Shown here one piece after another: positions 8,660-17,113 of a stretch of 64,000 nucleotides of DNA (position 1 is its first letter; each line of letters starts with the position of its first letter). The stretch comes from Hydrogenophaga sp. BPS33 (GTDB taxonomy: Bacteria; Pseudomonadota; Gammaproteobacteria; Burkholderiales; Burkholderiaceae_C): contig NZ_CP044549.1 of NCBI RefSeq assembly GCF_009859475.1, forward strand, positions 558,001 through 622,000, in the 5' to 3' direction. Both the position numbers and the translations under genes were made by a program. The notes beneath the pieces were generated by a model that saw only the letters and a program-made list of their open reading frames with translations, did not search any database and was not told the DNA's origin.

Positions 8660-8929
8660 ATGTCCAACGTGTTCATCGCCTTCCAGCACAACGAAGAGTC
8701 GCGCCCACTGGTCGACGCCATCGTCGCCGACAACCCCACCGCCGTGGTCGTGCATTCGCCCGGCCTGGTGAAGATCGACGCGCCCAACCGCCTGCAGATC
8801 CGCCGCGCCACGATCGAAGAACAGACCGGCCGCCCCTACGACCTGCAGCAACTGCACGTCAACCTCGTGACCCTCTCGGGCTACATCGACGAGGACGACG
8901 ACCAGCTCACCCTGAGCTGGACACACTGA
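8660..8929 (+). CDS. dmpM: Phenol hydroxylase subunit P2 (effector/coupling protein)
   Basis: An 89-residue cofactor-less regulatory protein of the MmoB/DmpM family, starting MSNVFIAFQHNEESRPLV and ending with the acidic segment GYIDEDDDQL. It binds the hydroxylase near the diiron site and couples electron transfer to oxygen activation. It sits in the fixed order between the beta and alpha subunit genes. The ATG at 8660 is preceded by an AGGA ribosome site. Confidence 0.92.
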   Translation: MSNVFIAFQHNEESRPLVDAIVADNPTAVVVHSPGLVKIDAPNRLQIRRATIEEQTGRPYDLQQLHVNLVTLSGYIDEDDDQLTLSWTH

Positions 8930-8951
8930 ATCACACACCGGAGACATACAC

Positions 8952-10511
8952 ATGGACACCCGCGTCACCAAGAAAAAACTCGGTCTGAAAGACCGCTACG
9001 CCGCCATGACCCGAGGCCTGGGCTGGGAAACCAGCTACCAGCCGATGGACAAGGTGTTCCCGTACGACAAGTACGAAGGCATCAAGATCCACGACTGGGA
9101 CCAGTGGCAGGACCCGTTCCGCCTCACCATGGACGCCTACTGGAAGTACCAGGGAGAGAAGGAGAAGAAGCTCTACGCCGTGATTGAGGCCTTCGCGCAG
9201 AACAACGGCCAGCTCGGCGTGAGCGACGCGCGCTACATCAATGCGCTCAAGCTGTTCTTGCAGGGCGTGACCCCGCTGGAGTACTACGCACACCGGGGCT
9301 TTGCGCACGTCGGTCGCCAGTTCACCGGTGAAGGCGCGCGCGTGGCGGCGCAGATGCAGTCGATCGACGAGCTGCGCCACTACCAGACCGAAACGCACGC
9401 GCTCTCGCACTACAACAAGTATTTCAACGGCCTGCACAACGCGCACCACTGGTTCGACCGCGTGTGGTACCTCTCGGTGCCCAAGTCGTTCTTTGAAGAC
9501 GCCATCACCGGTGGCCCGTTCGAATTCCTGGTGGCCGTCAGTTTCTCGTTCGAGTACGTGCTGACCAACCTGCTGTTCGTGCCTTTCATGAGCGGCGCGG
9601 CGCACAACGGCGACATGTCCACCGTCACCTTCGGCTTCAGCGCGCAGAGCGACGAGAGCCGCCACATGACGCTGGGCATCGAGTGCATCAAGTTCCTGCT
9701 CGAACAGGACCCGGCCAACGTGCCGATCGTGCAGAAGTGGATCGACAAGTGGTTCTGGCGCGGCTACCGCCTGCTCACGCTGGTGGCCATGATGCAGGAC
9801 TACATGCTGCCCAAGCGCGTGATGAGCTGGAAGGAAGCCTGGGAGATGTACGCCGAGCAGAACGGCGGCGCGCTGTTCAAGGACCTGGCGCGCTACGGCA
9901 TCCGCGAGCCCAAGGGCTGGAAGGACGCCTGCGAAGGCAAGGACCACATCAGCCACCAGGCCTGGAACACCTTCTACAACTACAGCGCCGCGGCCGCCTT
10001 CCACACCTGGGTGCCCACCGACGAGGAGATGGACTGGCTGGCAGAGAAGTACCCGACCACCTTCAACCAGCTCTACCGTCCGCGCCTGGAGCACTACCGA
10101 ACCCAGCAGCAAGCCGGCAAGCGCTTCTACAGCAAGACGCTGCCCATGCTGTGCAACGTGTGCCAGGTGCCGATGTTCTTTACCGAGCCCGGTGACGCGG
10201 CCACGATTTGCTACCGCGAGAGCGACTGGCGCGGCAACCAGCACCACTTCTGCAGCGACCACTGCAAGGAAATCTTCGACGACGAACCCGAGAAGTACGT
10301 GCAGAGCTGGCTGCCGGTGCACCAGATCTACCAGGGCAACTGCTTCGACCCCGGCACCGACCCGACGGTGGAAGGCTTTGATCCGCTGGCTGCTGTGCTC
10401 AAGCACTACCAGATCAATGTTGGCGCGGACAACTTCGACTTCGAAGGCTCGCAAGACCAGAAGAACTTTGCCGCCTGGCGCGGCGATGCACCCCGGGGAG
10501 AACAGGCATGA
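8952..10511 (+). CDS. dmpN: Phenol hydroxylase subunit P3 (oxygenase alpha, diiron)
   Basis: A 519-residue catalytic alpha subunit; DmpN is about 517. The soluble diiron monooxygenase ligands are all visible: Glu110, Glu140/His143 (DELRH), Glu201 and Glu235/His238 (DESRH). A cysteine- and histidine-rich C-terminal segment (CNVCQVP and HHFCSDHC) is the YHS-type metal-binding region found in this family. The enzyme inserts one oxygen atom from O2 into phenol, giving catechol, with electrons from DmpP. The stop overlaps the dmpO start (ATGA at 10508-10511). Confidence 0.95.
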   Translation: MDTRVTKKKLGLKDRYAAMTRGLGWETSYQPMDKVFPYDKYEGIKIHDWDQWQDPFRLTMDAYWKYQGEKEKKLYAVIEAFAQNNGQLGVSDARYINALKLFLQGVTPLEYYAHRGFAHVGRQFTGEGARVAAQMQSIDELRHYQTETHALSHYNKYFNGLHNAHHWFDRVWYLSVPKSFFEDAITGGPFEFLVAVSFSFEYVLTNLLFVPFMSGAAHNGDMSTVTFGFSAQSDESRHMTLGIECIKFLLEQDPANVPIVQKWIDKWFWRGYRLLTLVAMMQDYMLPKRVMSWKEAWEMYAEQNGGALFKDLARYGIREPKGWKDACEGKDHISHQAWNTFYNYSAAAAFHTWVPTDEEMDWLAEKYPTTFNQLYRPRLEHYRTQQQAGKRFYSKTLPMLCNVCQVPMFFTEPGDAATICYRESDWRGNQHHFCSDHCKEIFDDEPEKYVQSWLPVHQIYQGNCFDPGTDPTVEGFDPLAAVLKHYQINVGADNFDFEGSQDQKNFAAWRGDAPRGEQA

Positions 10512-10864
10512 GCGTTGTTGCCATCGGAGCGTATGACTTCCCCGCGAAGGACGTGCGCGAGAACTTTCCCGCCCCACTGCTCTACATCGGCTGGGACGAC
10601 CACCTGATGGTCTGCTCGCCGGTGTGCCTGCCGCTGCCGCCCGACATGCCGTTTGGCGCGCTGTCCACGGCCGTGCTGCCCGGCGTCTACGGCGAACACC
10701 CGGACTTCGAGAAGATCGACTGGGCGCAGGTGGAGTGGCTCAAATCGGGCCGGCCCTGGGCGCCGGACCCCGCCAAGTCGCTGGCCGAGAACGGCTTGAC
10801 GCACAAGAACGTGATCCGCTTTCGCACGCCGGGCCTCACCGGTATCGGCGGCTCGCACAGCTGA
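10508..10864 (+). CDS. dmpO: Phenol hydroxylase subunit P4 (oxygenase gamma)
   Basis: A 118-residue gamma subunit, matching DmpO in length. The N-terminal AYDFPAKDVRENFPAPLLYI segment and the WAQVEWL...PWAPDP region are typical of this family. It completes the hydroxylase hexamer. Translational coupling to dmpN through a four-base overlap fits stoichiometric synthesis of the oxygenase subunits. Confidence 0.93.
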   Translation: MSVVAIGAYDFPAKDVRENFPAPLLYIGWDDHLMVCSPVCLPLPPDMPFGALSTAVLPGVYGEHPDFEKIDWAQVEWLKSGRPWAPDPAKSLAENGLTHKNVIRFRTPGLTGIGGSHS

Positions 10865-10882
10865 GCGCGACGGAGCACTGCC

Positions 10883-11947
10883 ATGGCCTACCAACTGACG
10901 ATCGAACCGCTGGGCACCACCATCGACGTGGAAGAAGGTCAGAGTCTGCTCGACGCGGCTTTGCGCCAGGGCATCTACATTCCGCACGCCTGCGGCCACG
11001 GCCTGTGTGGCACTTGCAAGGTGCAGGTGTGCGATGGCGAGGTGGACCACGGCCACGCCAACCCGTTTGCGCTGATGGAAGTCGAGCGCGACGAAGGCAA
11101 GACCCTGGCTTGCTGTGCCACGCTGCAGTGCGACACCACGATCGAAGCCGAGATCGAAGACGAGCCCGATGCGCGCGTGATCCCGGTGCGCGACTTCGCC
11201 GGCACGGTGCGCCGCATCGTCTCGCTCACGCCCACCATCAAGGCCTTGCACATCGCGATCGACAAACCGATCGACTTCCAGGCTGGCCAGTACGTGCAGT
11301 TGGAGATCCCGGGGCTCGGTGAAAGCCGCGCCTTCTCCATCGCCAACTCGCCAGCCACGGTCAACGGCTTCAACGAGATCGAGCTCAACGTGCGCATCGT
11401 CGCCGGCGGCAAAGGCACGGGCTACCTGCACGGGCAATTGAAGGAGGGCGATCGCCTGCGGCTGGCGGGCCCCTACGGTCGCTTCTTCGTGCGCAGCGCG
11501 GTCGCGCGGCCCAAGGTGTTCATGGCCGGTGGGTCGGGCTTGTCCAGCCCGCGTTCGATGATTCTTGACCTGCTCGAAGGCGGCTGCAGCTTGCCGATCA
11601 CGCTGGTGTACGGCCAGCGCACGCGCGAGGAGCTGTACTACGACGCCGAGTTCCGCGCGCTCGCCGCGCGGCACCCGAACTTCCACTACGTGCCCACGCT
11701 CTCGAACGAGCCCGAAGGCTCGGACTGGGATGGTGCGCGCGGCTTCGTGCACGAGGCTGCGAAGGCGCACTTCGGTGGCGGCTTCGCCGGCCATCAGGCC
11801 TACCTGTGCGGCCCGCCGCCGATGGTGGAAGCCTGCATCGGCACGCTCATGCAGGGCCGCCTGTTCGAGCGCGACATCTTCACCGAGAAATTCCTCTCGG
11901 CGGCCGATGCGCAGAACGCGCGCAGCCCGCTGTTCCAGCGTCTGTGA
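10883..11947 (+). CDS. dmpP: Phenol hydroxylase subunit P5 (NADH:FAD/2Fe-2S reductase)
   Basis: A 354-residue reductase. An N-terminal plant-type ferredoxin domain has cysteines 37, 42, 45 and 77 or 78 (CGHGLCGTC). It is followed by an FAD-binding domain with RAFSIAN and an NADH-binding domain with GGSGLSSPRSM and CGPPPMVEAC. It passes electrons from NADH through FAD and the 2Fe-2S centre to the diiron site of DmpN. Length and domain order match DmpP. Confidence 0.94.
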   Translation: MAYQLTIEPLGTTIDVEEGQSLLDAALRQGIYIPHACGHGLCGTCKVQVCDGEVDHGHANPFALMEVERDEGKTLACCATLQCDTTIEAEIEDEPDARVIPVRDFAGTVRRIVSLTPTIKALHIAIDKPIDFQAGQYVQLEIPGLGESRAFSIANSPATVNGFNEIELNVRIVAGGKGTGYLHGQLKEGDRLRLAGPYGRFFVRSAVARPKVFMAGGSGLSSPRSMILDLLEGGCSLPITLVYGQRTREELYYDAEFRALAARHPNFHYVPTLSNEPEGSDWDGARGFVHEAAKAHFGGGFAGHQAYLCGPPPMVEACIGTLMQGRLFERDIFTEKFLSAADAQNARSPLFQRL

Positions 11948-11960
11948 CGACGAGGCGGAC

Positions 11961-12320
11961 ATGGTGTTTGATACCCGACCCAAGGTAGACGTTTGTGTTG
12001 CGCAGACCGGCGAGACCTACGCCTGCGCCACCAACGAAAGCCTGTTGCGCGGCATGTTGCGCCTGGGCCGCAAGGGCATCCCCGTGGGCTGTGTCAACGG
12101 CGGCTGCGGCGTGTGCAAGGTGCGCATCGTCACCGGCGTGGTGAGTGCGCTCGGGCCGGTGAGCCGCGCGCACGTGAGCGCGGCCGAGGAGTGCGACGGC
12201 GTCACGCTGGCCTGCCGCGTCGCGCCGACCTGTGCCGTCACGCTGGAGATCGCCGGCAAATTGCACAAACCTTTTTCCAGAGCGGCGGGCCCCACGCCCG
12301 CTGCGCCAAACCAGCAGTAA
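11961..12320 (+). CDS. dmpQ: Plant-type [2Fe-2S] ferredoxin for dioxygenase reactivation
   Basis: A 119-residue ferredoxin with cluster cysteines 44, 49, 52 and 85 (CVNGGCGVC, then LACR). Proteins of the XylT/DmpQ family re-reduce the active-site iron of catechol 2,3-dioxygenase after oxidative inactivation, especially with substituted catechols. The position immediately before the dioxygenase gene is the standard one. The last 20 or so residues are a proline- and alanine-rich tail of no clear function. Confidence 0.9.
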   Translation: MVFDTRPKVDVCVAQTGETYACATNESLLRGMLRLGRKGIPVGCVNGGCGVCKVRIVTGVVSALGPVSRAHVSAAEECDGVTLACRVAPTCAVTLEIAGKLHKPFSRAAGPTPAAPNQQ

Positions 12321-12335
12321 CCAACCAGGAGACGA

Positions 12336-13283
12336 ATGATGGGTGTGATGCGAATAGGACATGTCAACCTGCGGGTGATGGACATCGACGCGGCGGTCAA
12401 GCACTACGAGAACGTGCTCGGCCTCAAGACAACGATGGTCGACAAGGCCGGCAATGTGTACCTGAAGTGTTGGGACGAGTGGGACAAGTACTCGCTGATC
12501 CTCACGCCCTCGGACCGCGCCGGCATGGACCACATGGCTTACAAGGTCGAGAAGGACGAGGACCTCGACGCGCTGAAAGCCAAGATCGAAGCCTGGGGGG
12601 TGAACGCCACGCTGCTGCCCGAAGGCACGTTGCCGGCCACCGGGCGCATGCTGCAGTTCAAGCTGCCCAGCGGCCACGAGATGCGGCTGTACGCGATGAA
12701 GGAATACGTCGGTACGGACGTGGGCACACAAAGCCCCGACCCCTGGCCCGATGGCCTCAAGGGTGCGGGCGCACACTGGATGGACCACATCCTGCTGATG
12801 TGCGAGATGAACCCGCCCGAAGGCGTGAACACCGTGGCCGACAACACGCGCTTCATGGCCGAGGCGCTGGACTTCTTCCTCACCGAACAGGTCATGGTCG
12901 GTCCCGACGGCAACATCCAGGCCGCCACCTGGATGGCCTGCACCACCACGCCGCACGACATCGCTTTCGTGGGCGCGCCCACCAGCGGCCTGCACCACAT
13001 CGCCTACTTCCTCGACTCGTGGCACGACGTGTTGAAGGCGGCGGACGTGATGGCCAAGACCAAGACGCGCATCGACGTCGCGCCCACGCGCCACGGCATC
13101 ACGCGCGGCGAGACGATCTACTTCTTCGACCCGAGCGGCAACCGCAACGAGACCTTCGCGGGTCTGGGTTACCTGGCGCAGCGCGACCGGCCGGTGACGA
13201 CCTGGAGCGAAGACCGCCTGGGCAGCGGGATCTTCTTTCACACGGGCGATCTGGTTCCTTCGTTCACCGAGGTCTACACATGA
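12336..13283 (+). CDS. dmpB: Catechol 2,3-dioxygenase
   Basis: A 315-residue type I extradiol dioxygenase with two vicinal-oxygen-chelate domains. The Fe(II) ligands His151, His221 and Glu272 align with His153, His214 and Glu265 of XylE; the family signature [13 protein letters not shown] and the [11 protein letters not shown] motif are present. It cleaves catechol to 2-hydroxymuconic semialdehyde, the yellow meta-cleavage product. GGAG precedes the start by a few bases; the adjacent ATG at 12339 is an equally possible start. A REP-like repeat follows the gene. Confidence 0.95.
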   Translation: MMGVMRIGHVNLRVMDIDAAVKHYENVLGLKTTMVDKAGNVYLKCWDEWDKYSLILTPSDRAGMDHMAYKVEKDEDLDALKAKIEAWGVNATLLPEGTLPATGRMLQFKLPSGHEMRLYAMKEYVGTDVGTQSPDPWPDGLKGAGAHWMDHILLMCEMNPPEGVNTVADNTRFMAEALDFFLTEQVMVGPDGNIQAATWMACTTTPHDIAFVGAPTSGLHHIAYFLDSWHDVLKAADVMAKTKTRIDVAPTRHGITRGETIYFFDPSGNRNETFAGLGYLAQRDRPVTTWSEDRLGSGIFFHTGDLVPSFTEVYT

Positions 13284-13319
13284 CCCAACCCGCGTTCCCT
13301 CGGTGCCCCGCCTCAACCT

Positions 13320-13418
13320 CCGTTCGGGCTGAGCTTGTCCAAGCCTTTCCACGCGCACATCGCAAGAACCCTTCGACCCTTCGACAAGCTCAGGACAGGC
13401 CAGGCTCAGGGCGAACGG
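13320..13418. repeat. REP-like repeat, copy 1 (with inverted arms)
   Basis: Left arm CCGTTCGGGCTGAGCTTGTC (13320-13339). The complementary right arm contains GACAAGCTCA (13383-13392) and ends GGGCGAACGG (13409-13418), so RNA or single-stranded DNA could fold into a long stem. A second copy in the same orientation lies at 14773-14849. Sequences of this TTCGGGCTGAGCTTGTC type are, as I recall, dispersed many times in Comamonadaceae genomes. It fills the space between dmpB and the next gene. Confidence 0.75.
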
Positions 13419-13460
13419 AGAGGGTTGGAGCGCCACCGTTTCAGATGTTGGAGTGCTGAG

Positions 13461-13889
13461 ATGAAACATGCCGTGAGCCACAGCGTGATCGACTGGCCTG
13501 CCGCGCAAGCGGCGGCCACGGCGGCGGTGCAGGCTGCGCAGGCGATGGACGTGCGCGTCAACGTCGCCCTGGTCGATGCCAGCGGCATCCTCGCCGGCTT
13601 CCTGCGCATGCCGGGCGCGCCGCTGCATTCGATCGACATCGCGATCGACAAGGCCTACACCGCCGCGAGCTTCGGCTTGCCCACCGCACGCTGGAGCGAG
13701 GTGCTGCAGTCGCACTCGCCCGCCGTGCGCGAAGGGCTGGTGCAGCGCCCGCGCTTCGTGGCTTTCGGTGGCGGTGTGCCCATCGTCGAAGGCGGCCAGT
13801 GCATCGGCGCCATCGGCGTCTCGGGCGGCAGCGAACAGCAGGACGAACAGATCGCACAGGCCGGCTTGGCCGCGCTGGATCTGGCTTGA
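13461..13889 (+). CDS. GlcG/HbpS-family (heme-binding-like) protein
   Basis: A 142-residue GlcG/HbpS-fold protein recognised by VNVALVDASGILAGFLRM, the IDKAYTAASF helix, GGVPIV and CIGAIGVSGG. Genes of this family occur as unnamed members of several phenol and cresol meta-pathway operons of betaproteobacteria. The family includes heme-binding proteins, but its role in aromatic catabolism is not settled; protection or maturation of the dioxygenase is a guess. The start at 13461 has GGAG seven bases upstream. Together with dmpD it is flanked by two REP-like repeats. Confidence 0.8.
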   Translation: MKHAVSHSVIDWPAAQAAATAAVQAAQAMDVRVNVALVDASGILAGFLRMPGAPLHSIDIAIDKAYTAASFGLPTARWSEVLQSHSPAVREGLVQRPRFVAFGGGVPIVEGGQCIGAIGVSGGSEQQDEQIAQAGLAALDLA

Positions 13890-13914
13890 AAAAAATTTCT
13901 CTCAGTCACACACC

Positions 13915-14760
13915 ATGAGCAATCCCGAAATCGGCCGCACAGTGAGCGCTGCCGGCATCCGCACCAACCTGCACGACGTGGGCAGCGGCGCGCCGCTGCT
14001 GATGATCCACGGCTCCGGCCCCGGTGTTTCTGCCTGGGCCAACTGGCGGCTGAGCCTGCCTGCGCTGTCGCAACGCGCCCGCGTGATCGCACCCGACATG
14101 GTGGGCTTTGGCTACAGCGACCGGCCCGCCGGCCACACCTACTCGATGGACAGCTGGGTGGCGCAGGCGGTGGGTGTGCTCGACGCGCTGGAGATTCAGC
14201 GCGCCGATCTGGTGGGCAACTCCTTTGGCGGCGCGCTCGCGCTCGCCCTGGCCGTTCGCCATCCGCAGCGCGTGCGGCGCCTGGTGCTCATGGGCGCGGT
14301 CGGCGTGCCCTTCGACATCACACCCGGGCTGGACGCGGTGTGGGGCTACGAGCCGTCGTTCAAGACCATGCGCGCGCTGCTCGACGTGTTCGCCCACAAC
14401 CCCGCGCTGGCCACCGACGAGCTCGCGCAGCTGCGCTACGAGGCCAGCATCCGGCCCGGCTTTCACGAATCGTTCTCGGCCATGTTCCCCGCGCCGCGCC
14501 AGCGCTGGGTGGATGCGATGTGCAGCCCCGCCGCCGACATCCGCGCCTTGCCGCACGAGACGCTGGTGCTGCACGGCCGCGAGGACCGCGTGATCCCGCT
14601 GGCCAATTCGCTGACCCTGGCGCAATGGATTCCCAACAGCCAGCTCCACGTGTTCGGCCAATGCGGCCACTGGACGCAGATCGAACACGCGGCGCGCTTC
14701 AACCGGTTGGTGGGTGACTTCCTCGCCGAGGCCGACGCCACCCTTCCACCGCGCCATTGA
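13915..14760 (+). CDS. dmpD: 2-hydroxymuconic semialdehyde hydrolase
   Basis: A 281-residue alpha/beta hydrolase with the meta-cleavage hydrolase signature. The oxyanion region HGSGPGVSAWANW is followed by nucleophile Ser103 in GNSFGG, Asp224 in GREDRVIP and His252 in CGHWTQIE. It hydrolyses the C-C bond of 2-hydroxymuconic semialdehyde or the ketone equivalents from methylcatechols, giving 2-hydroxypentadienoate plus formate or acetate. It handles ring-fission products that cannot enter the dehydrogenase branch. Confidence 0.93.
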   Translation: MSNPEIGRTVSAAGIRTNLHDVGSGAPLLMIHGSGPGVSAWANWRLSLPALSQRARVIAPDMVGFGYSDRPAGHTYSMDSWVAQAVGVLDALEIQRADLVGNSFGGALALALAVRHPQRVRRLVLMGAVGVPFDITPGLDAVWGYEPSFKTMRALLDVFAHNPALATDELAQLRYEASIRPGFHESFSAMFPAPRQRWVDAMCSPAADIRALPHETLVLHGREDRVIPLANSLTLAQWIPNSQLHVFGQCGHWTQIEHAARFNRLVGDFLAEADATLPPRH

Positions 14761-14772
14761 TATGAAAAACAC

Positions 14773-14849
14773 CCGTTCGGGCTGAGCTTGTCGAAGCCCA
14801 TTCCAGCCCACATCGCGAGAACCCTTCGACGAATGCAGGACGAACTGAG
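14773..14849. repeat. REP-like repeat, copy 2
   Basis: It starts with the same 20 bases as copy 1 (CCGTTCGGGCTGAGCTTGTC) and then follows it with few changes through CACATCGC, AGAACCCTTCGAC and CAGGAC, after which the right arm is degenerate. It occupies the whole dmpD-dmpC intergenic space. Both copies are followed by the string CTGAGATGAAACA that includes the next start codon. Confidence 0.75.
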
Positions 14850-16304
14850 ATGAAACAATTCCTTAACTTCATCGGCGGCAGCTTCGTCGCCACGGACAAA
14901 ACCTTCGAGAACCGCGCACCGGTCGACAACCGCGTGATCGGCTTGGTGCACGAGGCCGGCAAGGCCGAGGTGGACGCGGCGGTGAAAGCCGCGCGCGCCG
15001 CGCTCAAGGGCGAATGGGGCCGCATGGGCGTGAACAGGCGCGTCGAGCTGCTCTACGCCGTGGCCGACGAAATCAACCGCCGCTTCGACGACTTCCTGGC
15101 CGCCGAAATGGCCGACACCGGAAAGCCCCATTCGCTCGCCTCGCACATCGACATCCCGCGCGGCGCGGCCAACTTCAAGGTCTTCGCCGACGTCGTGAAG
15201 AACGTGCCCACCGAGAGCTTCGAGATGACCACGCCCGACGGCGGCACGGCCCTGAGCTACGCCGTGCGCACGCCGGTCGGCGTGATCGGCGTGGTGTGCC
15301 CCTGGAACCTGCCGCTGCTGCTCATGACCTGGAAAGTCGGCCCGGCATTGGCCTGCGGCAACACCGTGATCGTCAAGCCCTCGGAAGAAACGCCCGCCAC
15401 GGCCACGCTGCTGGGCGAGGTGATGAAGGCGGTCGGCATTCCCGATGGTGTCTACAACGTGGTGCACGGCTTCGGCCCGGACTCGGCCGGCGCCTTCCTC
15501 ACGCAGCACCCCGAGGTCGACGCGATCACCTTCACCGGCGAGACGCGCACCGGCGAAGCCATCATGGCGGCGGCCGCCAAGGGCGTGCGCCCGGTGAGCT
15601 TCGAGCTCGGCGGCAAGAACGCCGGCATCGTGTTCGCCGATGCGGACTTCGACAAAGCCGTGGCCGGCATCACCCGCAGCGCTTTCGAGAACTGCGGCCA
15701 GGTCTGCCTGGGCACCGAGCGCGTCTATGTGCAGCGGCCCATCTTCGACCAATTCGTGCAGGCGCTCAAGGCCAAAGCCGAGGGTTTGAAGATCGGCTCC
15801 TCGGAAGAACCGGGCGTGGGCCTGGGACCGCTGATCTCGCGCGAACACCAGCAGAAGGTGCTGGGCTACTACGAGAAGGCCAAAGCCGAAGGCGCGACCA
15901 TCGTCACCGGTGGCGGCGTGCCCGACATGCCCGCCGCGTTGAAGGACGGCCATTGGGTGCAGCCCACGATCTGGACCGGCCTGCCCGAAACCGCCAGCGT
16001 GGTGCGCGAAGAAATCTTCGGCCCCTGCTGCCACATCGCGCCCTTCGACACCGTCGACGAAGCCATCGCCCTGGCCAACGACACCGACTACGGCCTGGCC
16101 ACCACCGTGTGGACGCAGAACCTGGGCACCGCGCACCGCATGGGCCGCGAAGTGCACGTGGGGCTGTGCTGGATCAACAGCTGGTTCCTGCGCGATTTGC
16201 GCACCGCCTTCGGCGGCAGCAAGGCCTCGGGCATCGGCCGCGAAGGCGGCGTGCATTCCCTTGAGTTCTACACCGAGCTTCGAAACGTAATGGTAAAGCT
16301 CTGA
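14850..16304 (+). CDS. dmpC: 2-hydroxymuconic semialdehyde dehydrogenase
   Basis: A 484-residue aldehyde dehydrogenase of the XylG/DmpC type (486 in Pseudomonas). Catalytic Cys286 lies in NCGQVCLGTE and general base Glu252 in FELGGKNAG; the NAD-binding PWNLPLLLMTW motif is intact. It oxidises 2-hydroxymuconic semialdehyde to 2-hydroxymuconate with NAD+, opening the 4-oxalocrotonate branch completed by DmpI and DmpH. The ribosome site comes from the end of the preceding repeat (AGGA). Confidence 0.95.
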   Translation: MKQFLNFIGGSFVATDKTFENRAPVDNRVIGLVHEAGKAEVDAAVKAARAALKGEWGRMGVNRRVELLYAVADEINRRFDDFLAAEMADTGKPHSLASHIDIPRGAANFKVFADVVKNVPTESFEMTTPDGGTALSYAVRTPVGVIGVVCPWNLPLLLMTWKVGPALACGNTVIVKPSEETPATATLLGEVMKAVGIPDGVYNVVHGFGPDSAGAFLTQHPEVDAITFTGETRTGEAIMAAAAKGVRPVSFELGGKNAGIVFADADFDKAVAGITRSAFENCGQVCLGTERVYVQRPIFDQFVQALKAKAEGLKIGSSEEPGVGLGPLISREHQQKVLGYYEKAKAEGATIVTGGGVPDMPAALKDGHWVQPTIWTGLPETASVVREEIFGPCCHIAPFDTVDEAIALANDTDYGLATTVWTQNLGTAHRMGREVHVGLCWINSWFLRDLRTAFGGSKASGIGREGGVHSLEFYTELRNVMVKL

Positions 16305-16317
16305 AGAAAGACACACC

Positions 16318-17100
16318 ATGGACGACAAAAAAATCCAGCAGTACGGCGACGAGCTGTACCAGGCCCTGATCGATCGCAAGGCCGTCCCGCCGCTGACCGA
16401 CCGCGAATCGTCGATCACCCTCGACGACGCCTACCGCATCCAGCTGCGCATGATCCAGCGCCGCCTGGACGCGGGCGAGACCGTGGTCGGCAAGAAGATC
16501 GGCGTGACCAGCAAGGTGGTGATGGACATGCTCAAGGTGGACCAGCCCGACTTCGGCCAACTGCTCTCGGGCATGGTGGTGCACGAGGGCGAGGCCATCC
16601 GCGCCGACAGCATGATCGCGCCCAAGGCCGAGGCCGAGGTCGCCTTCGTGCTCAAGAGCGACTTGCAAGGCCCGGGCGTGACGGCGGCCGACGTGCTGCG
16701 CGCCACCGCCTTTGTCATGCCGTGCTTCGAAATCGTCGACTCGCGCATCCAGGACTGGAAGATCAAGATCCAGGACACCGTGGCCGACAACGCCTCGTGC
16801 GGCGTGCTGGTGCTCGGTGGCACGAAGCGCGACCCGCGCGATGTGGACCTGGCCCTGGCCGGCATGGTGCTGGAGAAGAACGGCGAGATCGTCAGCACCT
16901 CCACCGGCGCGGCCGTGCAGGGCTCGCCGGTCAACGCGGTGGTGTGGCTGGCCAACACGCTGGGCCGCCTGGGCATCGCGCTCAAGGCCGGCGAAGTGAT
17001 TTTGTCCGGGTCGCAATCGCCCCTGGTGCCGGTGAAGGCCGGCGACAGCTTGCACTGCAGCGTCGGCGGCTTGGGCAGCACCAGCGTCCGCTTCATCTGA
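16318..17100 (+). CDS. dmpE: 2-oxopent-4-enoate (2-hydroxypentadienoate) hydratase
   Basis: A 260-residue hydratase (DmpE is 261) with the family blocks GKKIGVTSKVV, QPDFGQL, ASCGVLVLGG and EVILSGSQ. Metal-binding acidic residues sit in PKAEAEVAF and FEIVDSRIQDW. It adds water to 2-hydroxypenta-2,4-dienoate, giving 4-hydroxy-2-oxovalerate for the aldolase DmpG. It is homologous to the decarboxylase gene immediately downstream, with which it forms a complex in known systems. Confidence 0.93.
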   Translation: MDDKKIQQYGDELYQALIDRKAVPPLTDRESSITLDDAYRIQLRMIQRRLDAGETVVGKKIGVTSKVVMDMLKVDQPDFGQLLSGMVVHEGEAIRADSMIAPKAEAEVAFVLKSDLQGPGVTAADVLRATAFVMPCFEIVDSRIQDWKIKIQDTVADNASCGVLVLGGTKRDPRDVDLALAGMVLEKNGEIVSTSTGAAVQGSPVNAVVWLANTLGRLGIALKAGEVILSGSQSPLVPVKAGDSLHCSVGGLGSTSVRFI

Positions 17101-17113
17101 ACCAGAGCACACC

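Noticed and set aside
12990..13283. Possible in-frame extension or fusion of catechol 2,3-dioxygenase with the following gene.
   Set aside because: The dioxygenase ends with the normal family C-terminus, and the next gene is separated by the repeat and has its own ribosome site.
13280..13459. A 59-codon frame starting in an ATGA overlap with the catechol dioxygenase gene.
   Set aside because: Most of it is translated REP-like repeat (AELVQAFPRAHRKN, then STLRQAQDRPG), a known type of spurious product.
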